Below, piece after piece: positions 36,435 to 48,928 of a DNA stretch of 64,000 nucleotides. The stretch lies in NCBI RefSeq assembly GCF_037975245.1, contig NC_092566.1, positions 7,358,001 through 7,422,000 on the forward strand, read 5' to 3'. This DNA comes from Apostichopus japonicus (taxonomy: Eukaryota > Echinodermata > Holothuroidea > Aspidochirotida > Stichopodidae). The notes beneath the pieces were generated by a model. It did no database searches. It was not told the DNA's origin and saw only the letters and a program-made list of their open reading frames with translations. The position numbers were made by a program, and so were the translations under genes. Numbering within the stretch: position 1 is the first letter of the stretch; the number at the start of each line of letters is the position of its first letter.

Positions 36435-38879
36435 CTGGAAGGTGGTTAATGTGAATAATGATAAGAAGAAGAAGAAGAATAAAAAAATGACATTTTATGA
36501 GGTCAAAATGCCTTATTATCATTGCTGGAAAAAATTGATCAAGCAGGGGATGGGGAAGGGCATGAATTGTGACTTTAATTTCAGAGTATTTAAACTTCAA
36601 TAAATTACTTGTCAGCTGCACTTTGTTTAAATTTCCATCATAGTGTTCTCTCAAATGCTGACTAGCATCAACCCCTACCCCCCCCTCGCCCACCCACAGC
36701 CCCGCCCTTCCCCAGCATACAATACAGGAAAGGTTGATGGGGATCTGCCTGTTACTATAGCATTGAATAAACAATGTACATAAAGTGTTTTCCTGAGGTC
36801 ACTGTATTGAATTCAATTCTATCTCCCCACCCCCCGCCACCCCCCCCCCCCCCCAGAATTCTTCAAAAGGTACAGTTGGCAAAGCTATAGCTTCCATTTC
36901 CAATGACTACTCCTCATCTATCTTATATTTGGATTCCTCTTTCAATTAAATTAAAAAGACAATATTTGCTGTTTTCTTTTTCCATGTCCATTTGGTCTTG
37001 ACCTTAAAGAATTATGACCTTTTTAAACTTTCAACATTATCCACACCACAATTGATGTTATTTCATTCTCTATAGATTAAAGTGTTCTAGTCTGCAGTGC
37101 CTTTCTATTCAAGAAAGTATAGTTACAAAAAAAAAAAACAGGTCAAAATTCAAACTCAAGCTGTGTCAAATCTAAATCATGAAATAACCCTATCAATGGA
37201 CACATAACTACTTTAAACATATATTGTTTATGTAACCATGGTTTCATTAACAGTTTTAATGTCACTTATTTTGGAAATATGCTTTATGATTCCTTCATGA
37301 GTATACAATATTCGTATACCTTCCATTTATCCATGGTTTTTGCATTCAACAGAACATCTATAGCTGACCTTATGCACATTGGAATTTACGAGAACTTGAA
37401 TTACCACAGCCTTTCAAATTCTCAGGCTAACATTCATATTTTACTTTTTTAAGATTAAGTCTGGAAATGGTGTTCCTGATTGATATCAATACACTAATTG
37501 TTGTAACAATATATCATAAAATTGGTTATTATTATTATTATTATTTTAAACATTAAGCTACAATGATATGCCAAGGGATCTATTTTTGTTTTTCACCCTT
37601 CATACATTTATTAATTTTTACATAAGAAAATATGCCCCAAATAAAATGTAAAACGACAATTAAGTTGTACTATTACTCCATGAAAAATTTTGGTCTATCA
37701 TTTTCACAAACAGAGAACAATTAAAACGGTCTACATATAAAACTGTTTCGGTACAAGATCCCTTCATTTGGTATCAAACAAAGAGTCCACTGTTACATCA
37801 CAAACAAAGCAAAAGTTATAAACAAATTACAAAAAGCACACACAAACAAATTCAACGACAACAACAACATGATAAACATGAATAAGGAACCAGAGGAACA
37901 ACAAACAAATCTAATAATTGAAACAATTTTGGACAATACAACTTTTTTGTTTTAATCAGTTTGCAAATGCCATGACAAATTCTTGCAATAACTTTGCTAC
38001 ATTGACAAGCAAAATGGGTGAGGCATTATGACAAAGAACTGATTAACAAAAATATGCTGCAAAATGGTTTTATCAATAATCAATTCCTTGTTTTCTTTGA
38101 ATTAATTTTCAATCATGAAAAAAAAGAAAGACATCGTGTTTGAACCTAGGAGGACCTAACTTCATATGCAAAAGAAATTTATATCTATCTATATATATAC
38201 TAAGTGGATACATTCTGCACATTAATATACAAATTTGTATATACTTCTTGGAAGTTGAATGAAGTCCTTGTGTAAAATTTCAGTCAAGTCAAGAGAAATA
38301 GTAAAGTGGTTCCCTGATTTTGGTTAATTTTTTTTTGTAGGACTCAGTTTTAAGCTACTGCAATAATGCAGTTCATTAATAGAAGGAAAGGACTAAACTT
38401 TTTGAAAATTTCTCTTTGTATGTGTTTAACAACATTCAACTAAAATGTGCCTGGGTGATGACAAAATTTAGGTTTATAACGTTTGATGGAATAAAAAGCC
38501 AGAAAGGTGTCTTTGCTGAATGATTTTACAATATGCTTTTTGACTGAACCTGTCAGAAATTGATGTTCCAAAGAACAACCAGCGGCATCATGAATTCTTT
38601 CAGATTTGAATCAATTTGAGACAACCCCGTCCCCTGGCCCCTCTCAACTGACTCCCACTCCCCTACCCCATTCTACCAACCTGAGATGAAGATTAATTAC
38701 ACCTTCATATTTATGTTTAAGCAGATTGCAGTCATATTTTATATCACACAACTTGACACGCTGACCTTGATGGAATTGTTATGATATGTAATAAACTATA
38801 TATATAACATTCTCGTTTATAACTTTTAATGATTAACTTTAGTTTACATGCAACGTTAAACTATCACTGATTGTATTGT

Positions 38880-39385
38880 ACTGGGCAACAACATTAAGAG
38901 GGTGGGAGGGAGGAAATATATCACTGATTTGCACGGTACAGGGCAACAACATTAAGTGGGTGGGGGTGGGAGGGAGGAAACATTAAATTATCACTGATTG
39001 TGAGGTACAGGGCAACAACATTAAGCAGATGGGGTTGGAAGGTAACATTAAATTAACACTAGTTGTAAGGTACAGGGCAACAACATTAAGTGGGTGGGGG
39101 TGGAAGGGAGGAATAAAAATTATCACTGATTGTGAGGTACAGGGCAACAACATTAAGCAGATGGGGTTGGAAGGTAACATTAAATTAACACTAGTTGTAA
39201 GGTACAGGGCAACAACATTAAGTGGGTGGGGGTGGGAGGGAGGAAACATAAAATTATCACTGATTGTGAGGTACAGGGCAACAACATTAAGCAGATGGGG
39301 TTGGAAGGTAACATTAAATTAACACTAGTTGTAAGGTACAGGGCAACAACATTAAGCGGGTGGGGGTGGGAGGAAGGAAACTTAA
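38880..39385. repeat. Higher-order minisatellite (dimer of 132-134 bp)
   Basis: Two related subunits of about 65-69 bp alternate. One has GTGGGGGTGGGAGGGAGG and ATCACTGATTGTGAGG; the other has CAGATGGGGTTGGAAGG and AACACTAGTTGTAAGG. Both share GTACAGGGCAACAACATTAAG. The B subunit starts at 39,026, 39,158 and 39,292, giving a dimer period of 132-134 bp. It lies in the long intron between exons 12 and 13. Short ORFs here on both strands come from the repeat. Confidence 0.93.
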
Positions 39386-39929
39386 GGCACTATGCATATA
39401 TATTCTTTACTAACAGCTTCATAGTGAGAGCAGAAAAAGCTTAATTTTAGCAATAATGGCCCAATTTTCAAGATCATCAGTGATTTGGTATCTTTCAGAA
39501 AGAAAAAAAAACACAAAGGTGTCAGAAATAAAAGTAATATTCCAATTAAAAAAGTCCATAAAAGTCAAATCATAAAATACTAATATAACAGAATATTAAT
39601 ATGGACAATGATGCAAACTAGTTCCAAATTATATTCGTTCTAATGTTTTCGTTTCTATAAAAACTGCATGTTTTCAATTCAATATCCTACTCTTCTTGAA
39701 ACATCCTACAATACTTGCGACATTTCTACTTTTGAAAACTTTCTGTGTTTTCGATATACCTAAATGCTGTGCAAGGTTTAGGTAGATGAGGTGCGTTTGA
39801 TAAATATATATATATTTTTATATAGACAAGACCATTAACAAGGTGCTGTGGTGTGGGGGGAGGGAGGGGTGGGGAATCGGACATTTGTTTCATGCAATTG
39901 TTACAGATCTATACATCACGATACAATAC

Positions 39930-39947
39930 CTGGTGATACTGTTCTCT
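39930..39947 (-). CDS. Candidate 18-bp micro-exon
   Basis: A strong pyrimidine-rich acceptor (CACCTCCTGTTACAG) is followed 18 bases later by a GTATTG donor. The peptide would be REQYHQ, phase 0 at both ends, so it would fit between exons 12 and 13. It cannot be told from a chance pairing of splice-like sites without transcript data. Confidence 0.33.
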
Positions 39948-42900
39948 CTGTAACAGGAGGTGAAATAAAACAGGTCAAACAAAGTTGAAAATTTTTCCAA
40001 CACCTTAGAAAAGGGTTTTACAATCGTGGAATTCTTATTGTCATTATACAACACATGTTTAATATTGCTCTCCAAATGGAGGTATTGGCAAACAACATTC
40101 CTCTTAGTAACAACAACAAAAACTTGGAACAAGTGGCTTTAAAAAAGAACAATTATTCTTCATGAGCGAAAGGGGAAAAAAAAATCTTAACAACGTTTAA
40201 TATTTTCGATTCTCGAGTGAATTGTGTCAAAGTTTGATTTATATCATCGAGGGAATGAGATAGTCAGATATTGCTTCTCACCTAACATGGAGGAATGACC
40301 AGACAATTTAGTCTAATTACTTGTTGACAATAATTACCACTTTAACCCACCAGAATTGTATTTGCAAATAAGGCTACGATTAGTAACGTCTGCTGGGAGA
40401 GCATCAGAGCCTAATAGTCTCACATACTCTATATTTACAAGCTGATACTCTATATTTCATCCTCTCATGTTCAAAATGTTAAACATGGAATGTAGCAAAT
40501 ATACTTGAGTATAATCTTGAGATGCTGACTGTTCTTTTGGCAAAATAAAATTTGATTTTGTGCCTACATAGTTTGTTTGAATGAAAGAGAGAAATTTTTT
40601 CTTCAAAGAAACAAAGCCCTTATATGAAACATGCAGTCTGCTTGAATTGACTAACTACTAACTAATAAATATGTACATTGCGATGAAATTTATGCCTCTA
40701 CAAGAATATCTGGAATTTTTTTTTTTTTCCGCCTAATACACATGTCAAGGGAAATGGGAAATCTACAATGAAGGCACTAACTAATAGAGAGCATGAAAAT
40801 TCTAATTTTAATCAAAGTTCTACTGGGTGAGAAAAACCAAAAAAAACCTATGCCTCTGTTTTATCTCTCTGTCTACAGCTTCATGCAACACACATTATTG
40901 ATGGACTAGAATACTAAGCAATGTGTCACACACACATGATAGCTTCAGAATTGAATATTTCAACTTGATAAGTTCAAAACAGTGGAATATAACAAATGTA
41001 CAGGTTATATTGTTCCTTCATTAATAGAACAAATAAAAGCTAGCAGTACCACAAAGGAATTTAAATGCTGGCGAATTTTGGTTTAAGTCTAAATTTACCC
41101 AGCCATAGTGTTGGAAAGCACGCCACATGATAGCCACTGTTTAAAGCAGCCGGTTGCACTTTATATAAACTATAACATAACACTAGTACACTGATTACCA
41201 GTTCCACTACATTTTCATCAGCCTGAGCAATGAATGGTTTCCACATGCAGTGTAATATTGGGATACGGCTGGCATCTCAAAGCAGCGTAACTTTTCAAGC
41301 TATATTAACACTACCGTAGTTTGGTTCTATTCATCATGTCATGTTTTCTCTGTTTCGGTCAAATCGACTGCGACAATTATGACGTCCTAAGTGGTACCAT
41401 TCTCCAATTGAACGCAATTTATTCTGGTGGGGTCAAAATGTTTTAATGGTCTTAACCTTCTATTATAATGCGCACAACCACGCTAAGCACGTTCAAGTTC
41501 AATGAAGCTTATACCTAATTCAAAATATGAACATTTTCACTCATATATTGCTTCTAATCTTGCAATTTTATTCCCCCCCCCCCCCCAAAAAAAACCAACC
41601 CACAATTGCAATCTGTCTTTTGGTTTATACTGAAATAAACCACGACAAAATACTTCATTGGATTTAAATGCTGACATCAATTTGTTGCTGTTTATTTAAT
41701 GGTATATTTGGGTGTTCCCTACAGGTCTCTCAAAAATAATGAACATTGCCTCTTTATAGCTGAAACATTTTCAAAAGTATATAACCCTTCCAATGAACAT
41801 ATCAAAAAAAAAATTAATTAATAAAAAAAGTGAAATTCTGAATTGCATGTAATATTCAACTGCAACAAAGCCAGTATAATAAATGCAAGAACATCCTTAC
41901 CTCAAATTAATAAGGACACACATTAGATTTCTTGTTTCTTATGACACTTCATGGTTCCCACGCTTTTAAACTTGTAAATGAAATGGCTGACTTTCTACCA
42001 AGACCAAAATACAGCGGCTGACTTTATGGTGAACAATTAAACCTACACACTAAATGATGGCAGTAAGCCTAACAATTGTAACTCTTGCAAATGTATGCAA
42101 AACAAATTTCGTTAATTTTGGTGAAGAGGACATTCAAGGGGGCATTCAAACAGCCATGAACCCCAAACATGAGATGCTGCAGCAATTACTTTCCACCACA
42201 GTTTGATTTTAATATGCCATTTTACATTTTGTCTCACACTGCTCGAAAAACCATGCTGGAGTAATTCATAACAAAAAGTGTTGAAATTAGGATTTTTCAT
42301 TTTAATCCCCAAAAAAATTCAAGGAGTGTCAAGGCCTAGCAGAGAGTTTCTACCTGTCCTCTGCTCTCTTAAGAGTTTTTCCCCTTACTTTTTTCTAGAC
42401 CGCATGGGAACCATGAATATGATGGGGTTAGCAAGACTACAATAAGAGAATAATTACATTGGTTATTAGAGGGTAGTGACAAAAACAATCTAGATGTTAA
42501 TAAATGTTGACATGACAGTCATGCTCGTGACAATGATTATTAAAGTTGTGTGTTTCGGTAAATTGTGTGTAATATTTGTACACATGCATGCATGTTAGAA
42601 GTATTAGTGTGAAGGCTAAAGTTTGATGTAGTATTAAAGACACATTCAAATATGAAAAATTAGTTAACGATCAATTTGACTTTATGTCACTGCTAATGTA
42701 ACAAGTAAGTTCAAAATTATTATTATTATTTTCCGCCTTCCCCACCCTCACTTCCAAGCTAGAAAATATCTCTTTGCACCCGGAGATTAATTTTTTATCA
42801 AATTACTTTTGTCATTTCTCATCGGCAAATCTGTCTTATTTTTTTTTTTTTTGGGGGGGGGGGGGCTTAATATCACATTTTCTCATCATTAGGTTTCTTG

Positions 42901-43592
42901 TCAGCAAGATTTCAATGGATGTACAATGACATCATGTAAGCTAGGAACTTCCATTCGATAAATTACGTGGCTAGAGCCTGGGTTGCTGCTTAGGTGTTCC
43001 TTAAAAACTAGCTATAAAATTTCAGGGCTTTGGTACGGAACAAAAAAAAAAGAATCATTCAAGATTTCTCATGATGTAAAGGAAGCAAAAAATGACGGTG
43101 CCAGCTGTATATTCTTTCACCCAATGAAAAGCCTCCAAGACAAATAGATACCTCTTGTTGTGATCAAGTCAACATGCATATTCATGAGTGAGTCTTATTT
43201 TCATTGTATGAATATACATAGAATTGTCCAGGGGTGTACAAGATATTCAACCCTCACAAAAAAAATGAACATCACATATCATTAAACTGTTCAATGTGCT
43301 GGAAAAATCTCACAGCTAGAGAGGGTTGAAGGAAATATGATGTTAAGAATTATGCATTAACCTTTAAAAAATTGAATTTACCAAAGAAAATATTAATTCA
43401 ATCAAAAGTTAAACACAAACATGATATGCCACTTTTACTTTAATACAGTATTTTCAGACATGCAAGGAGCAGGATTAAGAATGGGGTGCTTTAAATTAAT
43501 TTTTTTTTTGCAAACAGATAAAAAGATGATTAATTCAGACGTGCTGTTAACAAAAATGAAAAAAATTAAAACTTGTTTAAAGGATTTGTTAC

Positions 43593-43616
43593 CTCTCCCT
43601 TCTCCATTTTGTAATC
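43593..43616 (-). CDS. ANK: Ankyrin exon 12: 24-bp micro-exon
   Basis: 24 bp between a pyrimidine-rich TTTTCTAG acceptor and a GTAACA donor, phase 0 at both ends. It encodes DYKMEKGE. It is called because the splice sites are good, the length is a multiple of 3 and the phase matches exons 11 and 13. The peptide is too short to support by homology, so this is a moderate call. Confidence 0.5.
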
Positions 43617-45629
43617 CTAGAAAACAAAGATCAAATGAATGGTAAATGGCCATGTCTGACCGAAGCACAAATAAAAAGGTCATGCACGATACCAAGGTCA
43701 AAGGTCAGCCAGAGACGTGCTTGCCAGACAACAAATCAGATAATGCCAAGAGGGGTCAGAAATAGGGTGGCAGAGAATAGGGGGAACAAAAATTATATGG
43801 AGATTATTTAGTGGAGATGTGGAAAATTCATGTGTGATTGGACACAACTGAATCATTCAGACAAAATCATTTTCCAATTGACTTATGCATATCTTTAAAA
43901 GGGTCGCCTCAATAACCTAAAAATAGACTTTGAAAAATTAACATGAATGTTTAGCTGGATTTCCTTTTTTTTTTCTTTTTTTTTTTTGTGGGTATGTTTG
44001 AATTTCTTTTCTTCAGTTTTGCTTTTGAATGATAGATGGTTTTTAATAACGAATGCTTTTAATGAGACTTTATGGACAGTAAATGATTGTATAAATGTGA
44101 CTAGATGATACAATCTAGTGTCAGAATTTAAGGACCTTTTTCAGCAATTTTAACTCAAAAGTTAATTAAGTTTCCATTTTTCTATGACCAATATGTTTTG
44201 AATAAAATAACAAACTTCTGGAGGAGACCTGTCCAGTTTCTTCAATGTCTCATTTTCCTTCTTACTTCTCCACATATATTTTTTTTGAGGGGGGGGTGGG
44301 CTGGGTAGAAGAGGGAGAGAGGTTGGGGTGGATAATGGGTTCCTGTTACAATTGTTTTGAGGAGAAATATTTTTAAGGCAATAAGGAAACAGATTTTTAA
44401 CCTGAGCTGCATCAATTGTTTAGGCCTAATATATGTAAATAAAAGCTTCTTTTTAGTTTCTGGTGTCAACAGTGAAGTCTTCTTTACAGTAGAAACAAGA
44501 GGGCAATCCATGGAGTTGCAGATCTCATCTCCTCTGCCTAATTTGGGTCAATTTGACCTCTGACCTACATTGACGTTTCACCCAGACCCTAAGCCCGTCC
44601 TATTTACAAATTTGTCTCACCATTCTCAACATATCGTGCGGTTTAATACCTTTCTCCTACATGCTGACAAGCAGAAAATGGCTAACAACCAACTTTGAGA
44701 TAATAAAAATGCACCCAAAGAGAGAAAGACAGAGGTGAAATATAGGTGAAGATTTGAAGTGGGGGGGGGGGGGTGGTTGGAGCAAGACCAAGACCTGAGA
44801 AGAGGGGGAGAGGTACACTAGGAAAGAATTGAGGGGTGGGGGGGGGGTAGAAGGCTAGGAGATAGCCAGAAAAAACAATTGGAACAAAGGAAGCAAAGCA
44901 ACCATAAATGTCTTATGGTCAGGTAAGAATACCCAGCGAACCAAAAGCATGCAAAATGATCACAGCTCCTTTAGCATCACTGGAAAAATCACAGCCATTC
45001 ATTATTCACATCCCGCCTTTATTCCTATATCATTTTCAACTCTGCTGCTTGGGGTGCAGCAGGGGTGATACATGGACCAAAGTTTAGAAAACTCTGGAAA
45101 TGCTTAAGTCTGATAATTATAACATGGTAAAAGTTGGATTGAGGTGGCAAAATGAATTCCTTCGCTTGGTATGAGAAATGAAAGTCCCCCTTCCTTTTTT
45201 TTCCGTATTTTATTATGCTATAAACTACGATGGAAAGCTCAAAGATGGAGCGGTGTTTTTGGCAAATTGTATGAAATATATTAAAGTTTCGTGACTGCAA
45301 TATTATGACGTATATTTCATCATTACATGTATTAAAACAATATATGTTAAACTCCACCCCCCCCCCACCACCCCTCTCGATGCTGACGTTATCTACCCAT
45401 CTGTGTATCAAAGAAATGATACTTTGGGAGTCCACTCCCTTCTTCCACCCCCCCTAGACGTCGGTTTACCACGTGCCCCTCTCAAGTAACACGTGGAACC
45501 GCAATAATTCATGCTAACATGCAAGACCAGAAGATGCAGGTAGACGAAGAACATCCAAATTGCAAGCGACGACCAAAAAAAAAAAAATGGAAATTTTGAA
45601 GCACAGAAATTAAAGCATAATCACAATAC

Positions 45630-45683
45630 CTCATCCTCGCTTTCCGATTCGCTCTCCGATTCGCTATCGGTGGCTTTCTTGAC
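45630..45683 (-). CDS. ANK: Ankyrin exon 11: acidic Ser-Glu micro-exon
   Basis: 54 bp (or 48 bp if the nearer AG at 45,677 is used), phase 0 at both ends, donor GTATTG. It encodes VKKATDSESESESESEDE. Vertebrate ankyrins have a similar acidic run (ESESDQEQEEE) right after UPA. Ser residues followed by acidic residues look like casein kinase 2 sites (inference). The acceptor lies inside a perfect 8-bp inverted repeat at 45,681-45,700. Both acceptors keep the frame and differ by Val-Lys only. Confidence 0.8.
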
Positions 45684-45700
45684 CTTTGATACCAAAGGTC
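45681..45700. repeat. Perfect inverted repeat at the exon 11 acceptor
   Basis: GACCTTTG, four bases (ATAC), then CAAAGGTC: an 8-bp stem with a 4-base loop. In the minus-strand pre-mRNA it covers the farther of the two candidate acceptors of exon 11 (AAAG/GTC), so it could hide that AG in a hairpin. Confidence 0.85.
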
Positions 45701-46793
45701 AAGTGTGCAAGGTAAAGAATGTTTAAGGAGAAAAAGGGGACATTAGTAGAAATGAGTAAAAGCTCCATAAGAAAACAGAGAAAGCCAGAACATTGGCAAA
45801 ACATATGAGAACTGTTTTGGTAGTTCCATTTGTTGTTGATGATGTCATTTTGTCAGATGAAAGTGTTGCTATGGCCATCTCTCATCATCATAATCGAAAC
45901 AAACTAAAAAATTTCTTGCTTTTACAGTGTCGTCAGGACTGGTGTTAAAATAGACGGAAGGAAACTCTTGCTTCGTTTAACTGTGAACGGAGTCTTTGTT
46001 TTTCTCTTGTGGTTGTCTAATAAAAATTATTGTTATACCAACATTCCTCCCCAAATTTGGACTGCGTAAACCTGTTATATGTGGAGCAAGTAACATTCCA
46101 AAATTCTTGTCAAACTGCCAAACTTTTATTTTCACAACATTTTATGACAGGAAAAAATGTTAAAGCAGTAACCATTGTGAATTAGTAAATGTCCTTAGTT
46201 TCTTAATGAGAAATAAAACTTTGAGGGAATGTATATATGGTCTTGTAATATATGCTTAACAATCTCCGACCTAAATTTAATTGACATTTCCATCAAAATC
46301 GATCACCTCCCTCTGTAATTGACAATAATAACTATTACATGTTTAAATATTGCATTCAGCACTGATACAGCCTGCATATTCAGACCAAGAGATTAATAAA
46401 GTTCTCTCCTCTTGTTACATAATAGGTCAAAGGTCGTAAGTATCTTTTCCTTCCTCTCCCCTCTAGTCATCACCACCACCCTCACCGGCACCCACCTACC
46501 CCAATACAAGTCAATCTCATAAAAAGTACCACTAAACTGTTATCCAACAAGTAAAAACCCTACTATGAGAAACTCCACTACCCCTGAAAATACAACTCCC
46601 CCTGAACCTACTCCATCCCCCCCACTTCCCCATACCCTGACAAAGTTCCCATTCCTCATCCGACAAGGCTCCAAGAATTGCAAACTGCACACTCATACTT
46701 TCTGCTAGACTTGCCATTAATAACGTTTCTCCCATACACCTGACCCTGTTAAAGCTCCACACTTCTCCAACATAGATTGCGAACTTGACTCAC

Positions 46794-47045
46794 CTTGACA
46801 TATGCAGGCATGGTAACATTAAGATTGCACACTGATACTTGTGGAGGGAGCCCTCTTTGAACTCTCGGTTCCCGCATAAATGAAAGCCTGCCGCAAGGTT
46901 CCTGGGTTTGGTCTCTCATCCTCACGAAGAAGGGAAGTCTATTTTCATGGAAGGCATGGAAGTTGAGATGGAGTTGCTCGCCCGATTTCTGTACTGGGAC
47001 GAGGTTCCCTGCCAGCTCAATGAAGACTGGTCTACCATCCAACAC
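46794..47045 (-). CDS. ANK: Ankyrin exon 10: UPA domain, second part
   Basis: 252 bp (84 codons), phase 0 at both ends (GTGAGT donor). It encodes VLDGRPVFIELAGNLVPVQK, then FHAFHENRLPFFVRMRD, EPCGRLSFMREP and CNLNVTMPAYVK. It ends UPA with the CNLNxTxP motif of ankyrins. After this exon vertebrate ANK2/ANK3 place their giant exon. Here only micro-exons follow until the death domain. Confidence 0.96.
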
Positions 47046-47662
47046 CTGCGACGTCACGAAATCAAAGCAGGTGTAACATTAGTCAAAGTGGATTGATGGA
47101 TGGATGGATGGTTAAACAGGGGTTTGTGTAGAGTGCAGGAGATACATAGTTGTACCGCAGTATTAAATAGTCTGAGTTGATACTGTAATGATACATTGCT
47201 TACCATACATTTAACCAATAAATTCTAGTGTATCACACATGTGAAACTAGCAATTACCACAATAATTGCCCTACCATCTCAAAATACAATGTTAGTTTCT
47301 GAAGGCATCATAGCAAAATAATACACAGACAAAATGGAAAATTTGTCACAGAAATCCCTAGTAGTTCAAACATTTGCACATCCTATTTTCTTCCCATAGG
47401 GGGAGGAGGGGGGTGGGGTTAAGATATCCTTGTGTCAACCTGTGTTCTAAGAAATCCACACTCTTCCCAGAAAAAAAGAAAAGAAAAAACTGTGGTAATG
47501 TGTCTAGGTGGTGAAAAATGTCAAATCTGTGTAAAAATATCCACACATTTTCATTTTCACACAAAATGACTGAGATTTAATACAAGGGGAAAATCATAGG
47601 TTTCTACGCATGAATTTAAAGTCCTGACACCAATTTTCCTCTGTGCTGTCTTGAGATCATAC

Positions 47663-47891
47663 CTCAACATCTTTGCTACGAGCCACTTCCTTGAATTCTT
47701 CCTTCTGTTCCAGGGGTTTGTCGATCTTGTCGTCCGTCACGCAGAACACTCTCACTCTGGCTTCGATCGGATCGTGCGTCTTGGCAAAGACCACAAACTT
47801 GGACATGAAAGGAACGGCCTTCAGTTCTTGATAAAGTTCTCTGGCAAAGTTACTAGCTTGATCAATCTCTTTACAGTCCATCAACCAGAAC
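47663..47891 (-). CDS. ANK: Ankyrin exon 9: UPA domain, first part
   Basis: 229 bp, one base in and phase 0 out (GTATGA donor). It encodes [20 protein letters not shown], then [20 protein letters not shown] and [20 protein letters not shown] with a VARSKDVEV end. This is the UPA core, with the conserved KFVVFAK, DPIEAR, TDDKxDKxLEQ and EVARSKDxEV phrases. UPA completes the compact ZU5-ZU5-UPA supramodule. Confidence 0.96.
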
Positions 47892-48751
47892 CTGTTGCAA
47901 AAAAAACAAATCAATCGACCATTTGAAGGGATTGGGTTTAATTGTTATGAATGTCTCACTTTCGTTGACTTTCTTTTTCTCGTTCTGGGAGTGAATCTAC
48001 TTGCAAGCCCCCAAGGGTTGTTTTCGATTCACATCTGTTCTCTCCTACACTTCTAGTTCTTGCTATATTGTGTTTGTTTATTGTATTATGTGCAAAAAAA
48101 ACCATATAAACTGAACTAAAAACTATTGCAATTCAAGCATGTTTATAAATACTTTTTGCTGAATTCCATCTGAATTAGAATTTAACTTGAAGAAAGAAAA
48201 GTCATTTGGAGTTATTAATTGATTCAGAAATCAAATGATATCATAAAAAATATTTAAATGGAATTGATGACTTTAAGCTGTTTTTTTTTCACCCTGTCCA
48301 TTACTATTTCTAATACTTAACTAAATAGTATTTTGACTTAGTCAAGAGGATGGACTGTACTGTTAGTGAACAAACCACTTGATCACAACAACAAATATCA
48401 CCTTACAGGTTACACAAATTAAAAAAAATAAGCCTATGTACATCTGTGTGGTAGGCTTTAACCGGAGGCCATAACCACATACAAACTATTCTATCAGACA
48501 GATAGAAAGTAACTTCACATCAGGTTTTCACAAGTGACTGCCAATTATCATTGATGACTAACCTAAGTGATCTTCGTTTGGTTTAGAAAAAAATCTTTTG
48601 TGAGAAAATAAATAGCTAAAATCCAGTGACATATTTTGTGCCCCATCCTTCACATGGCATGATACATTACATAGAAAACACAGCAACCTTACTTATTAAT
48701 AACTTACCACAAACAGTGAGCAACTAACATACATATATACACAACAGTCAG

Positions 48752-48812
48752 ACAGACAGACAGACAGAAAGACAGACAGACATTCAGTCAGTCAGACATA
48801 CAGACAGACAGA
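48752..48812. repeat. CAGA microsatellite near exon 8
   Basis: Imperfect (CAGA)n with GTCAGTCAG interruptions, ending about 20 bases below the exon 8 donor. On the minus strand it is a TCTG run within the first 80 bases of the intron. Confidence 0.92.
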
Positions 48813-48831
48813 CTGATGACTTAATACTAAC

Positions 48832-48928
48832 CTTGCAGATACTGTCGTGGTGAAAGAGACACAGTCATTGACAAATGTAAGTGGTGTCGTACCTGTGATG
48901 TCTTCCCACTGCGCTGGGGCAGTACCAC
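48832..48928 (-). CDS. ANK: Ankyrin exon 8: ZU5-to-UPA junction
   Basis: 97 bp, two bases in and two out (GTTAGT donor, TTCAG acceptor). It encodes [20 protein letters not shown], then [13 protein letters not shown]. Vertebrate ankyrins read [14 protein letters not shown] and CVSFTTNVSARFWL at this place, so identity is very high. The exon ends the second ZU5 and begins UPA (the domain shared by UNC5, PIDD and ankyrins). Confidence 0.95.

Larger units (their letters stand above)
36435..43592 (-). other. Long intron between exons 12 and 13
   Basis: About 7.2 kb, the longest intron between two modelled exons. It contains C-runs (36,829-36,854; 41,573-41,586), an ATT microsatellite near 37,528, the dimeric minisatellite at 38,880-39,385, a T-then-G run at 42,839-42,865 and the 18-bp candidate micro-exon at 39,930. 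Nothing else gene-like. Confidence 0.65.
43617..46793 (-). other. Introns around exon 11
   Basis: G-runs at 44,760-44,772 and 44,836-44,846, and C-runs at 45,357-45,367. Apart from exon 11 no exon supported. Confidence 0.65.

Noticed and set aside
38983-39444. Overlapping ORFs on both strands
   Set aside because: Products of the minisatellite. The repeat period happens to keep frames open.
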